Shown: positions 47,901-57,957 of the stretch, piece by piece
Layout: each line of letters opens with the position of its first letter
Numbering within the stretch: the first letter of the stretch is position 1
NCBI RefSeq assembly: GCF_963676685.1
Contig: NC_092344.1
Location: forward strand, 55,574,830-55,638,829
Source of the DNA: Mytilus edulis
Lineage: Eukaryota; Mollusca; Bivalvia; Mytilida; Mytilidae
Length of the DNA: 64,000 bases
Direction: 5' to 3'
Made by a program: the position numbers and the translations under genes
The notes under the pieces: generated by a model
What the model was told of the DNA's origin: nothing
Database searches by the model: none
What the model saw: the letters and a program-made list of their open reading frames with translations, nothing else

Positions 47901-50900
47901 TAATTTTGTTTAATGTTTCGCTAATGTGTCGTTAAAAACTACCACATCAAAAATTAAATAACAAACCGAACATATTGAATGCATAACAATGTATGCATTC
48001 AATGCATACATTGTATATGTTCGGATGATTCTACTTACTTCTTTCAGATTTAAAAAAAAAACCAACATACAAAATTATATTTTTTATACCTTGATACCAA
48101 AGTGCTCCATATATTGTAGATTTTAGGAAAGGATGGATCATCCCATTCCATAACACGTTATTCGAGCGTGAAGTTACAGGTGATCTGGAAATCAAGTGTG
48201 AATAGAAATTTAATGTATGTAAATAAGTAGAAAATAATAAATTTACATTTCCTTAGATGATTTCTTTGTTATTTTCTCTCTAAAAAAAGACGTAAAACGG
48301 TTGACAATTATTCACACTAATTGGTCCACAATTGGGTGTATCAAAAACTGTAATTGTTATCTCCTTTATTAATATAAGTACTGACAGTGACTGATATTGT
48401 AAAATATTGTCCGCTTTATTTTCTTTTCCTCGGAACAAAGTTGATTGTTTGAGTTTTATATTTGAAATAGTTTTTATATAAATCATGTGAATTTTGAAGT
48501 CAGTATATATTTTATATTGAACAGAATTTTCAAAATTTTAATAGTTTAGAAAACACATGCATCATAAGCACAAAACTAAGTATAACACAATACAACATAC
48601 AGACACAAAAGCAATAGATTCTATGACAAATAGTATGCACAGCAATTATACTGTACTATCAATAATCTAAACATTTACAAATTCATTTAAGACATTCTTA
48701 CGGACTTAAATGTTGTTGTGTTGAAGTGCATTTCTGAAGAGCATCTGGTGACGACCATGCTTCTATCGGAGTACCTCCCCAATCTGATTCTATCAATCCA
48801 ATTGGATAACTTACATGAGATGATAAATATTTTCCAAATAGCCAACAAACAGCTGAGAAATATTTGACAGTTGCTAAAATTAAAAATAAAACACTTTGAT
48901 TTACAGACTTGTAGTATTTTTCGCTAAGTGTTAGACTAAATGAAATAAGACCGTAATGTATGTTAGCCGACTCAGGAAGTAGGACAACCACGGAGAAAAG
49001 ACAAAAATTGAAGTAGGACAAAAAAGAAAAGAAGACAATAATTGGAGTAAGCAAAACATGTAATTAGGACAATAATTGAAGTGAGACAACAATGGAAGTA
49101 AGACAACGACGGAGTTAGAACAATAATTGAAGTAAGTAAACAAAGAAATTGAAGGTTCAAGAGAAAATAAAGTGAAGAATCAATGGAATTGAGCCAATAA
49201 TGGAATGGAAGTAGAACAACAATGGAAGTAGAACAACAATGGAGGTAGGACAATAATTAAATAGTTTCAAGAATGGAAAGAGACAACATTGAAAGTGAGA
49301 CAACAATGGAAGAAGGAAAATAATGAACGTGAGACAACAACGGAGCATGAAAATAATGGAAATAAAACAATAGTAGAAGTAAGACAACATTGGAAGAAAG
49401 ACAACAACGGACGTGAGACTACAGTGCAAGAAGGACAACAACAATTATAAAGGGACAATAATGGAATGTGGACAACAATAGAAGAAAGGAGTAAATAATG
49501 AATGTAGGACAACAACGGAAAGTAGACTTACACTTAAACGACAACGGAGGAAAGACAACGATTGAGGTGAGACAACTATAAAAGAGAGAAAAACGATGAA
49601 AAGGAGACAAATAAAATATGAGAAAATAATTTCAGAAAACAAAATAAGACTACAACTATGTTACTGAGAAAATGTTATTGAGACAGCAATATATATAAGA
49701 CAAAATTAAAACACACAGCAATAAAAGTGAAACATTAATACAAGTAAGATACCAATTTAAGTGAAAAACAAAGGTGAGATAACAATTTATTTGAAATAAT
49801 AATTTAAATAAGACAATTTGTAGCAACAATGTACACAAAGAACCAATCTAAATGAATGAAGTTATTCTTTTACCTGCTTTCGGCAGTAACCATCTTTCAC
49901 GTAAATTTGTCCTGGTAAATTCTGTGAGCGGAGTTGTAGACAAATGTTCTTTAGCTTTAAATAATCTGATATCCTGGTGTCTTGAAGTATCGCTAATCTC
50001 CTCTGTTGCGTTAGCCAGCTACATAAAATATTCGATAGATATTTCAAGGATCTGTTTCATATCTTTTTTTTTTATTAGAATTAAACAATTTTACAAATTG
50101 TAATTCTTTTTATTTTGATATTTGAATACAGGACAAATAATATGACTGACAAAGGTATGTTTATAAATAAATGACCTATCTATCAATGTTCAATAGAAAA
50201 TCTTGTTACATTTTAAAAAAAAAAAGTTAAAACACACTTACGAAAAAATAAAGTTTCTTCTGTTTCGTCTTTAATTATATGTTTTCTCTTTCCACCTTTT
50301 AAACCTTATACGAGTTATAATGGGGTGTCAGTGTTTTAAAATAATAGAACTTAAAGTTTTGAACCACCACCGATCCCCACACTTTATCGACATTATAATA
50401 TGGTTTAGGCCTGTCATAAATCTTTGAGGAAAAATAATATTCAAAAAAAACATTACTGAAAAAAGTCCCCCTTTTGCAAAGCTTCAAAAAGCTATATGTA
50501 TGAAAGGTATAATAATGAAAAAATAACTTGTGATGTTAAGCTACGATTGTATGCAATTGCTTTGTAACTATCAAAAACTATAGAATTATATAAAATCTAA
50601 TGTTCCTACATAAATTTTTTCCAAAAAGCTAAATTCACCAATATCAACAGAAAATATCACGGCACTTACAGGTGGCACTTTGAAAATTAAGCTGTTTCAT
50701 TAACCACTTCTTTCTTTTGGGAGATGTATAATATTCATAGATATTTTGTTTTGATTACCTACTGGTTCCCTGATATGATCTCAATGTGTCATCTTGTAGA
50801 AACATAACTTGGGAATCAGTATAAATACACACCAACAGTGGTCATTGAATTCTGGGGAAGACCCAAAGTGAAGTTAGGTTTATTACAGAATTTTAGTATA

Positions 50901-53581
50901 AGTTTAAAGTCTTAGATATTCGGTGCATATAAACGATGATAATATGCCACACAGCCCTAAACTTTAATCTATGAAGAAAAAAAAATAGTTCATATAAGCC
51001 TTCCATTCTAGAACCTATTTTATTTTACTAACATCATAGTCAAGGAGGTACAGTTTTATAACCCTTAAAAGAAATCCCTATTGGAAATTGCAACCTAAAA
51101 GGCATATCAAGATATAAGTCTTTGACTATTTGTTATGATTGTTTCCAACAAACGTGGATTTGGTTAATGTAAGGAATAAATAAAAGCAGAGTACTCCGAT
51201 CAGGTCACGACACGTTGATCTTTTCAATTATACATCATGTGAGAGATAAAACAAACAACTCTATTTGTCGGAACACCAAACGGAGTATTCCTGTTAAAAC
51301 TCATATAGTTGACCTCTATATGGTTTTTTTTGGTAGCTGTGGTTTATTGTGATCTCATTGATAAATACCCAAAATCATTTTGGTTTGAACCATTTGTCAA
51401 ATGCAAAAAAAAAAAAATCAAATTCGAGTTCACCAAAAGTTTCGGTAATTTTCGTGTTACTTAATAAAAAAAGTCTTCTGTGAGGTTTTTGTGAAGTTTT
51501 GTTCTGGATTTTTATTATTTTCAAAGAGGCACTCCGACATCCGCGAGTGATCTCTTTTGTTTACCTATATTTATGTATGTAAGTAAAAAAAAACCCGTTC
51601 CTTTGATGAGAGAGAGTTTGTTATGAATTAAGATCGTATGAATATGACTTTAGGACAATGATAAAATATTCGTCTTTGAAAAGAAATCTAAGTAATATGA
51701 TGTTCCAAATTCACTGTATAAAATCGCTTTTCTTGCAGCTGGAGTAAAATGCTTTTATTTTAAAGTTGGGTATTTCATGTTGATATATCTTGTAAGGTGA
51801 TTAACACTACATAAGGGTAAACGTTCAAGCCCGTTAATGTTTAGTAATGTGTCGAGGATATAGAGTGTAAATAACCAAAATAGATCACTGCGTTTTATGT
51901 GCTTTCCTTTCAAAAACGGAAACACATTGATGCTGCTTTGTAGCTAACTTTTGATTATGCAGATATAGATCGGGTTTTCAATTATTTATCACAAAGCAAT
52001 TCATTTATTTCAAAATGTGAACATCATAACATATTGCCTAAGCTTACATCGCCGACAAGAAAATGCATATTGCTTTGTCCAGAGCACAACCAGACATCCC
52101 CGAACCATACATCTTTGAGAGTTATATTTCCAAGTGATGATGAAGCAGTCAACGTGTAACCATGGTTTCCCCCAGGGTTATGTACAACGCCTTGCCAAAT
52201 TCCATGAGAGTTTACTGTTATACTTCCGCTGTGTTGGTCGTCTAGATACAAGTCGATCTTATCACCATGTTTTGGAGAATGTCCCCATACAGATGCACCA
52301 CGGGGTCCTCTTTGGAGTACCATATGATTGGCGTAAAATGTCGAGAACGAAAAAGTGACTGCCCTTTCTGAAATTCAGGTTATAGTAATCTTCACACACC
52401 CTTCATACGTAAATGTTATGTAAAAGACCCATTTAGGTTAAAAAAAAGTTCAAATTAGTTGTACTAAAATTTATTCCAGGTTCAAACAATTATTGGTTTT
52501 TGACCTTTTTTTCATAATAATAAAAGTATTAAACTGTTTACGAAACACACAAAACGCAAGCAATCGCATTTCTTGAGAAAAGGGAACATTCTAAACATTT
52601 AAAAAATAATTGAATTTTATCAAATGAAGTTACAACATAGCCATTCAAGTATATTTATAAAGCTGCATGAATGCATTGATTGACTTGATTACACGTTTTT
52701 ATTGTCAGACGTTATTTGTTGGATTTCTTTTTTGACAGATCTAATTTATAGTTTCCTGAAATTTCTCAGCAGCTGTTTTCTTTGATAAACAGTTGTATCG
52801 TAATCCACATCTAGCAACAAATTCCGTTCAACCGGTACTTAAAGCAATCTTTAACTTGATGTGTGGTGAGAGTTTTTGCTCTATGTTACGGACATCGTTA
52901 AACCTTTAAGAATGAAGAACAGCAAAATAAGAGCGGTTTCATTCGTAGACCATGTTTGTGTCCGAGTAATACTTTTGCGTCATAAATTGATATACCACAG
53001 CCTTTCTTTACATGACTGAACACTGAATGGTTGGATGTTGATTAAAAAATTAATGATATGGATTTAGGACTCCAAATACGAGGAAAATGTCATGTTGACT
53101 GTCAGTGGAAATGCATTAGATTTTAGTTTTACATAGGCCTCATTCGTTTTATCATGTATAAGCTGATGCACACATTTGTATGAATCAATATATCGTATGC
53201 AAGTTGTAGTATAGTGTTTTTATTATATGTAAATGTTCACTGGTTAATACGCTGCATGCCAGCTGACAAGTTACATGTGAATTCTTTAGTCCAATGACAC
53301 ACTACCAAAAACATTACTAGTATTATTAACCCAACTCTGCGCGCCTATTATTGCTTAATATTGCGTGCCTATCGGAGGATCTGGTTTAACATCTTGAAAT
53401 TAATATTTTCAGGCGTTTACAATATTTTTTTTAAAAATAAAAATTTTGATACAAGGTTTCATTAAATCATCAACGTCTTTAGTTGCGTGTATTATTGATC
53501 ATGAAAAAAACCGTACTTACTTTCATTTCCATAGGTTAAGCTTATGACCGAAATAATGGCAAAAGATATTAACAACTTCAT
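38974..53581 (-). CDS. SIAE: Sialate O-acetylesterase, copy 2 (complete, nine exons)
   Basis: Complete SIAE gene. Exons: 53581-53521, 52367-52048, 50018-49874, 48873-48702, 48184-48090, 46872-46742, 45140-44986, 43888-43690 and 39225-38974. They total 1530 nt, giving 509 residues plus TAA. Intron phases 1,0,1,2,1,0,2,0 join without a break. The protein starts with a signal peptide (MKLLISFAIIS). The nucleophile block GQSNM places Ser119. WGGTPIEAW (207-215) and WYQGEAN (Asn268) form the other SGNH blocks. TIHPR (His362) is the likely catalytic histidine. The C-terminus has paired cysteines and PPFIV, as in vertebrate SIAE, and the length is close to the usual value of about 520. The stop codon overlaps an AATAAA (minus strand 38975-38970). 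Introns carry a 700-bp minisatellite (intron 3), foldback elements and a LINE (intron 8). The assignment is by motif recognition and overall alignment from memory. Confidence 0.93.
40011..40135. promoter_or_regulatory. Cluster of four CRE-type sites TGACGTCA
   Basis: Perfect TGACGTCA at 40011, 40071, 40099 and 40128, each preceded by CTGTA. This is the consensus site of CREB/ATF factors. The sites lie in intron 8 of SIAE copy 2 inside repeated sequence, so regulatory use is unproven. Confidence 0.4.
40148..40258. repeat. Inverted repeat with CTCGAGCAGAGCTC centre
   Basis: CGTATCAACCCTCAACCAAT... and ...ATTGGTGTCTCGGGTTGATA are inverted arms around 40200. It probably belongs to one larger element with the CRE cluster (about 39930-40330). 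Confidence 0.6.
40486..40660. repeat. Foldback element AATTGAATGCTTCTTTTTG
   Basis: Arms of about 80 bp (AAGAATTGAATGC... and ...AGTATTCAATACTT) centred on GCGCGGAAGCGC near 40562. Related sequence at 45836-45960 (without the central part) and at 39440-39540. Confidence 0.65.
41234..41354. repeat. Foldback element with GGGCTGATAT motifs
   Basis: ATGTCACTTTTCATATCGCA (41234) pairs with TGCGATATGAAAAGTGACAT (ends 41354). The inner arms contain ATCAGCCC and its complement. It lies about 120 bp left of the LINE. Confidence 0.75.
41473..42905 (+). pseudogene. LINE reverse transcriptase remnant with one frameshift
   Basis: The first part reads through the RT block GVKQGDTLSPTLFNVFINDI and the active site LLFVDDLLIL, with FVDD in place of the commoner YADD. 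Near 41799 the frame shifts by one base: NKP is followed by a stop, while another frame continues IESVTEYSFLGMLI. The second frame then stays open for more than 350 codons. It includes the CHKCKILEDEKHFLLYC motif typical of LINE C-termini and ends in TAA at 42903-42905. It cannot make a full protein because the endonuclease and most of the RT are missing. Confidence 0.85.
41473..43062 (+). mobile_element. 5'-truncated LINE (non-LTR retrotransposon) in SIAE copy 2 intron 8
   Basis: Begins inside the reverse transcriptase. It continues through the RT C-terminus and a terminal zinc-finger-like region, then a short AT-rich 3' UTR with AATAAA near 43024. It ends in a (TTGAT)n tail at about 43033-43062. 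The 5' edge is near 41473. It is inserted antisense to the host gene. Confidence 0.85.
43365..43490 (+). repeat. Dispersed repeat end CATTGGCAATCATACCACATC
   Basis: GGGCCTTTTATAGCTTACTA ... GTCTCTTGTGGACAG ... ATTGGCAATCATACCACATC. This is another repeat type I associate with bivalves. A diverged copy lies near 2615-2715. Confidence 0.5.
44090..44330 (+). repeat. Dispersed repeat ATGGCAAAATCAAAAGCTC, fullest copy
   Basis: Contains ACTGAACTCCGAGGAAAATT, ATGGCAAAATCAAAAGCTC, ACACATCAAACGAATGG and CACTTGTATGACAGTCGCAT. It lies in intron 7 of SIAE copy 2. Confidence 0.6.
45836..46100. repeat. Relative of the foldback element at 40486-40660
   Basis: Shares AAGAATTGAATGCTTCTTTT, ACAAAATGTACTTCGGTCAA and GCACTTTATTGTGGGACCTC with 40486-40740. 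Confidence 0.6.
48955..49650. repeat. Purine-rich minisatellite, unit about 18 bp (GTAAGACAACAATGGAA)
   Basis: About 700 bp of degenerate units such as GAAGTAGGACAACAATGG and GACAACAACGGA in intron 3 of SIAE copy 2. Nearly all purine+C on one strand, it opens several overlapping minus-strand frames (Leu/Ser/Phe/Cys-rich) that are by-products. The matching intron of copy 1 lacks it. Confidence 0.8.
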
Positions 53582-55771
53582 AGTTTCTTTCTATCAGAAT
53601 ACGGCTTGCTTGTCTGTAAATTGACGAATTTTGTAACCTTTGAACATTATCAAGATAAGAAACCGTAATCACAAAGTTACAGTACATGTGTCCTTCGCTG
53701 TTTGTCTTTTTACAATTTGTTATTCCCCTACTATTGCTTTCAGTTTATTGGTTCTATGGAGTTGTACTGCTTCAGTAATCTCCTTTGAAGCTGACATAAA
53801 TTTTGTTATCATTCTTATATGTGTGGTGTTGAATGTTTCATAAGCGTTCTTTCGCATACTAAGATTATGGACCAAGACATGAAACACGCGGTTATCATAC
53901 AAGTGAAAGGTTCAGCGCTATAAAACCAGGTTCAATCCACCATTTTCTACATTTGAAAATGCCTGTACCAAGTCAGGAATATGTCAGTTGTTGTCCATTC
54001 ATGTAATGTGTTTTATCATTTGATTTTGCCATTTATTTAGGGACTTTCCTTTTTAATTTTCCTCGGAGTTCAGTATTTTTGTGATTTTACTCTTTTCTTT
54101 CTATGGAACTCATATTTTCATTTGTGACAGTCAGAGAACAGTTATATACATGTAGCAGGAATTCAAATTAGATAAAATGAAATAATGATGCAGCAAATAA
54201 TAAGAACAAATAACATTAAAGTAACTTTCTACAATACTAATATATTGAGTATATTAAATTCATATGTTAAATTATTAACTTGTTACAGGTATTTTCTTCT
54301 GTAAAAATGGTGGATTAAACCTGGTTAATCTAGCTAAATCTCTCTTTGTGTGACATATACATGTTATATCGTCCAGCCGGTTCACTTATTGATATTTTGT
54401 TTGTATATTGTATTTCATTGCTTCAGTGCTTATCAATTTGAGGCGATTTATCCAAACAAATAGCAGTACAACAGTAACTTAGTACCGTTGCTAAATGTAA
54501 TATTTATATATAAACCATATAAACTGTATACGAATGAGTTTACAATGTGTAACGTTGTGAAAATTAAAAACATTTAACACCCGTTAAATATTTAATCTAT
54601 ATCGAACGAATGAAAATGTCCGTATTGTATTCCAGAGATTAAGATTTAAGTCTATAATATGTACATGTATGTCTGGTAATTTTATAAATATACATAACAA
54701 CGAATAAGCATCCTTCATACAAACAGCTTTAATTCGTTATACGGATTTGTTTGTTTGTTGATTTCTAAATTTTATTTTATCATATCTTCATTGAATGCTT
54801 GAATAAGGTTTAAAATTGTCAGTTCAAGATCATTACTGAGTGGATTTGATTATTTGTCGAAATGTGCATATGGTGAAGTAAGATATATAGCAAAGAGACA
54901 ACAACAACTAAATTAGATTCTGGTTAGAGCAATGCACATACAAAATGATGCAAGGTTTGCGGGTGCAACCCTCCCCTTACCAGGGATAGTGGTACATCAG
55001 AACAAACTATACAAGTCAGTTAAAAAAGACTTGATTTATCAGATACAAACAGAACACACAAACAAACCCTCCACACACACACACACACACCCCACACACA
55101 CACCCACACACACACCCACACACCTAGCACACACCTAGCAATGCTACTTAAGGTAGCACAATACAAAGATTTTTTCACTCCCAATCAGACAACTTTAAAC
55201 TGATGTAATTCATTTCACCCTTCTTTATATTTTATAAATGAGGTACCAAAAGAAAGAAGAAAGATTAATCTTTCAAATTGTGATAATTTCATTATGACAT
55301 AATTATTACATAATCAATTGTTATGTGATAAGTTACTATATTGTGATGTCCACACTTGAATGAATTTAGCGTATTTGTTCTTCATAGCATCCCAAAATAT
55401 TTTATAGATTCTTGTACAACACAGCTTGACCTCCAGATTTTTCCTGTTTACATTTACTGTTGTGATTGCTTCATTGTTTAACCGTTATAGACGGTTACTT
55501 TACATGAATACACCAGTTGCTTAGTACTTTTACTTGTTTCTATAAATAGTTAAGATTTTTCTTAAAATTAAATGGCCTTCACAAAAGTTGATAATCTGTA
55601 ACGGTCTCAAAATTACATAGCAAGTCACACTTGGTCAATATTTAAAACATTTAACATAAGAAAACGTCCGTATCTATGTCCGTGTTTAAGAATTTAAAAT
55701 TATTCTGTCAAAAAGTGTGACGCACGAAACTTATGAAATAATATTATGACAGATTATCATATGCTTTAAAG
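53582..55771. other. Intergenic stretch between SIAE copy 2 and the 405-residue protein gene
   Basis: These divergently transcribed genes share this region. It holds a reversed dispersed repeat at 53880-54110, a fragment of the 29335 family at about 54870-55070 and a CA-type microsatellite at 55071-55138. No gene was seen. Confidence 0.5.
55071..55138. repeat. Microsatellite (CA)n / (CACACC)n
   Basis: CACACACACAC with interspersed CCC triplets. Confidence 0.9.
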
Positions 55772-55807
55772 TATATAAATACAGACAATAAAGTATATAC
55801 TCAGTTT
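55772..55807 (+). promoter_or_regulatory. Core promoter: TATA box and initiator of the 405-residue protein gene
   Basis: TATATAAA lies at 55772-55779. A TCAGTTT initiator-like motif lies at 55801-55807, so its A (55803) is 31 nt downstream of the first T of the TATA box. This is the classical spacing. Transcription is predicted to start near 55803. Confidence 0.65.
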
Positions 55808-55833
55808 TGTGAGAGCTTTTATTTCTACTGTTG
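55803..55833 (+). other. Predicted non-coding first exon with GTAAGT donor
   Basis: Short 5'-UTR exon between the initiator and a consensus donor (GTAAGT, 55834-55839). The matching acceptor is the pyrimidine-rich TTATAG ending at 56211. Exon 2 then begins at 56212, 55 nt before the ATG. Confidence 0.55.
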
Positions 55834-56266
55834 GTAAGTCATTTTCTAAAAAAATCATTTTTAATTTATATTTCATACTTATCTTTAAAATACTAATGTA
55901 TCAAGATAAAGAAAAATAACTTATATATATATCTTATAAATAGAAGGAGACTGGGGAAATCCATTAATAGAAACAGCAATACAGCGACTGTTAATCTAGA
56001 GACATCCAGAGTCTGAAGATTTTTTTAATATCAAGATTATCGTTATGGTACATCCATATACATGTATTAATTAAAGAGCAAGCAAAAATAACAACAACAA
56101 ACATAGAATCTACAAACAAAATGACACAGAATCATGAACATCTGTACAAAAATTTGAAACAATAATGTGTTTGTTCTATTCTTCTTTAATTTTATAATTT
56201 TGTCATTATAGGAATACCAAGGATTAGTATCTTATTTAGGGAAAAACAGAGGTTGATACAAAACAA

Positions 56267-57484
56267 ATGGATATGCTCGAAAATGACAAATCAGTTTTGC
56301 TGAATGGAGTTTCAGAACATTTGTATGCAGAAAATCAGTTACAAAGCGTGAAGAGAAACAATCATAAAAAAAGAACAAAATACGAACCATACAGTTCAAG
56401 ACGCCCTGCATTAGAACTTCTTAATCAACAATTAAGCAATACACTACAGTCAATATATACACTCGTAGAAACATCTGCTCGGCAGTTTATAAAATATGTT
56501 CCGCACAGGATAGCACTACAAGAAATAGATACCGGAACGTCTAAAATACACACAGCTGCAACAGAAGCAGACAATCCAAAATCACAGAAGTTGATAGAAA
56601 AAATGGTTTTCCCAAGATCTCCTTTATCGCACGATGAACAACAAGTGGGATTGAAAAGTGTTTGTACACGTGTTGTCCGTGAAATTATACCACTCAACGC
56701 AGAGACAGGTGAAACTGCATTAGAACACAGTAGAATACATCTTTTAAGATGTTTATATCAGATTAAAAAACTTGAGACATCTTTATTGAGTAAAGAATCT
56801 AAAATTTATAAATTAAAAAACTTTTCTCAAACAACTTCAAAAGTCCAACAGAATTGCATCAAAATTACTGAATTTGAAAAGAAAATGTCCAATTTAGAGA
56901 TTGTTTTGCGGTCTGCTCAGAAAACTTATCAGGCAAGGCGACCACTTGATGAAAAAAAGAAGAAACTAGTTCATTTTAAAAACTGTCTGTGTACCTGTGA
57001 CTTCTCCTCCGAAGAAAAACAAGTTCACAAAGAAATTTCTTTCTGTGATCATCAATCGGAAATTCACGTTGAAGGAATGTGTCATAATCATTTCATATGC
57101 GGCGATTTTTGCCATAACATGTCCGAACATAACCATTGGATAATGGGAAATCAACGCATATCTTTTGATGGCATAAGAGTTTCCTCGCAAATATTCTTGA
57201 ATGGATTCTCCTCTAATTTAACAATGCAGGCCAATGGTGTTTCAAGTAAAACCAAAATATACCTAAAGGGTATATATCTATGGCCAAACATTAAACTAGA
57301 AGGCAGTGGTGTACACGTGAAGATTTTTATTGATGGAATATTTTATAAACCAAATATTATTCTGACTGGAATAAACTGTAAAGTGGACATTGAAGTTAAA
57401 GGGATATTTGAAAAACCTTCTATAGACAATAAGGGGTTACATTGCTCTTCCAAAATTAAAGTTACAGGAATATTAAAAATGTGA
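56267..57484 (+). CDS. 405-residue protein with C-terminal 11-residue glycine repeats (novel)
   Basis: Single-exon ORF from ATG at 56267. Residues 1-150 are polar with no recognised domain. Residues about 151-235 are helical and probably coiled coil. Residues 236-297 are rich in Cys and His (CLCTC, CHNHFICGDFCHN). From Ile298 to the end the protein is a regular 11-residue repeat: hydrophobic-x-(hydrophobic)-x-Gly-hydrophobic and five more. Glycine recurs at 302, 313, 324, 335, 346, 357, 368, 379, 390 and 401. Repeats from 331 alternate two types, giving a 22-residue super-period (GIYLWPN, GIFYKPN, GIFEKPS at every second turn). Such spacing suggests a beta-solenoid. Weaker repeats may begin at Ile266. 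There is no signal peptide or membrane segment, so it is probably cytoplasmic or nuclear. I do not recognise the family, and bactofilin-like folds are only a loose analogy. A 5'-UTR exon and core promoter lie upstream. Confidence 0.82.
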   Translation: MDMLENDKSVLLNGVSEHLYAENQLQSVKRNNHKKRTKYEPYSSRRPALELLNQQLSNTLQSIYTLVETSARQFIKYVPHRIALQEIDTGTSKIHTAATEADNPKSQKLIEKMVFPRSPLSHDEQQVGLKSVCTRVVREIIPLNAETGETALEHSRIHLLRCLYQIKKLETSLLSKESKIYKLKNFSQTTSKVQQNCIKITEFEKKMSNLEIVLRSAQKTYQARRPLDEKKKKLVHFKNCLCTCDFSSEEKQVHKEISFCDHQSEIHVEGMCHNHFICGDFCHNMSEHNHWIMGNQRISFDGIRVSSQIFLNGFSSNLTMQANGVSSKTKIYLKGIYLWPNIKLEGSGVHVKIFIDGIFYKPNIILTGINCKVDIEVKGIFEKPSIDNKGLHCSSKIKVTGILKM

Positions 57485-57951
57485 AAAATACGATTTCTTT
57501 GTATGTTTTTATACTACTTATGTGCATTTCAAAACTTGCTAATGTCTGTCCTTGTAATGTTATTATAAATTGATGCTTTTCTTCCAAAAGAGTAAAAAAC
57601 GAATATATCATTTGAATGAGAAGAGATATAGGGTCACATGATTGACTAATGAGCCAGCAATCCACATTAAAAAATAACATAACGATATCAAGAGAGAATC
57701 ATACAGTCTTCGAAAATACAACCCATGCACCAATATTTAAGTCGTGCCTCAGTCTATGAAAGTGTAACCCACCATTGTTACATTATCCATAGTTTTGATC
57801 CAAGATTTCGGTGTATTAACATGTTTGTCTCAATGACATATATATAAAAACAACAGTTAATCTATGTCTAATTAATTTCACTTGCTAATGTTGATAATAA
57901 TAGTTTAACCCTAGTAATTATTAATTCTTTTTTTAATTGTTTGTCTTTCAA

Positions 57952-57957
57952 AATAAA
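57952..57957 (+). terminator. Candidate polyadenylation signal AATAAA
   Basis: AATAAA about 470 nt after the stop of the 405-residue ORF, in an AT-rich tract. Nearer variants could be used instead. Confidence 0.35.

Noticed and set aside
49157-49642. Overlapping minus-strand frames rich in Leu, Ser, Phe and Cys
   Set aside because: They are translations of the purine-rich minisatellite in several frames; none has gene-like composition.
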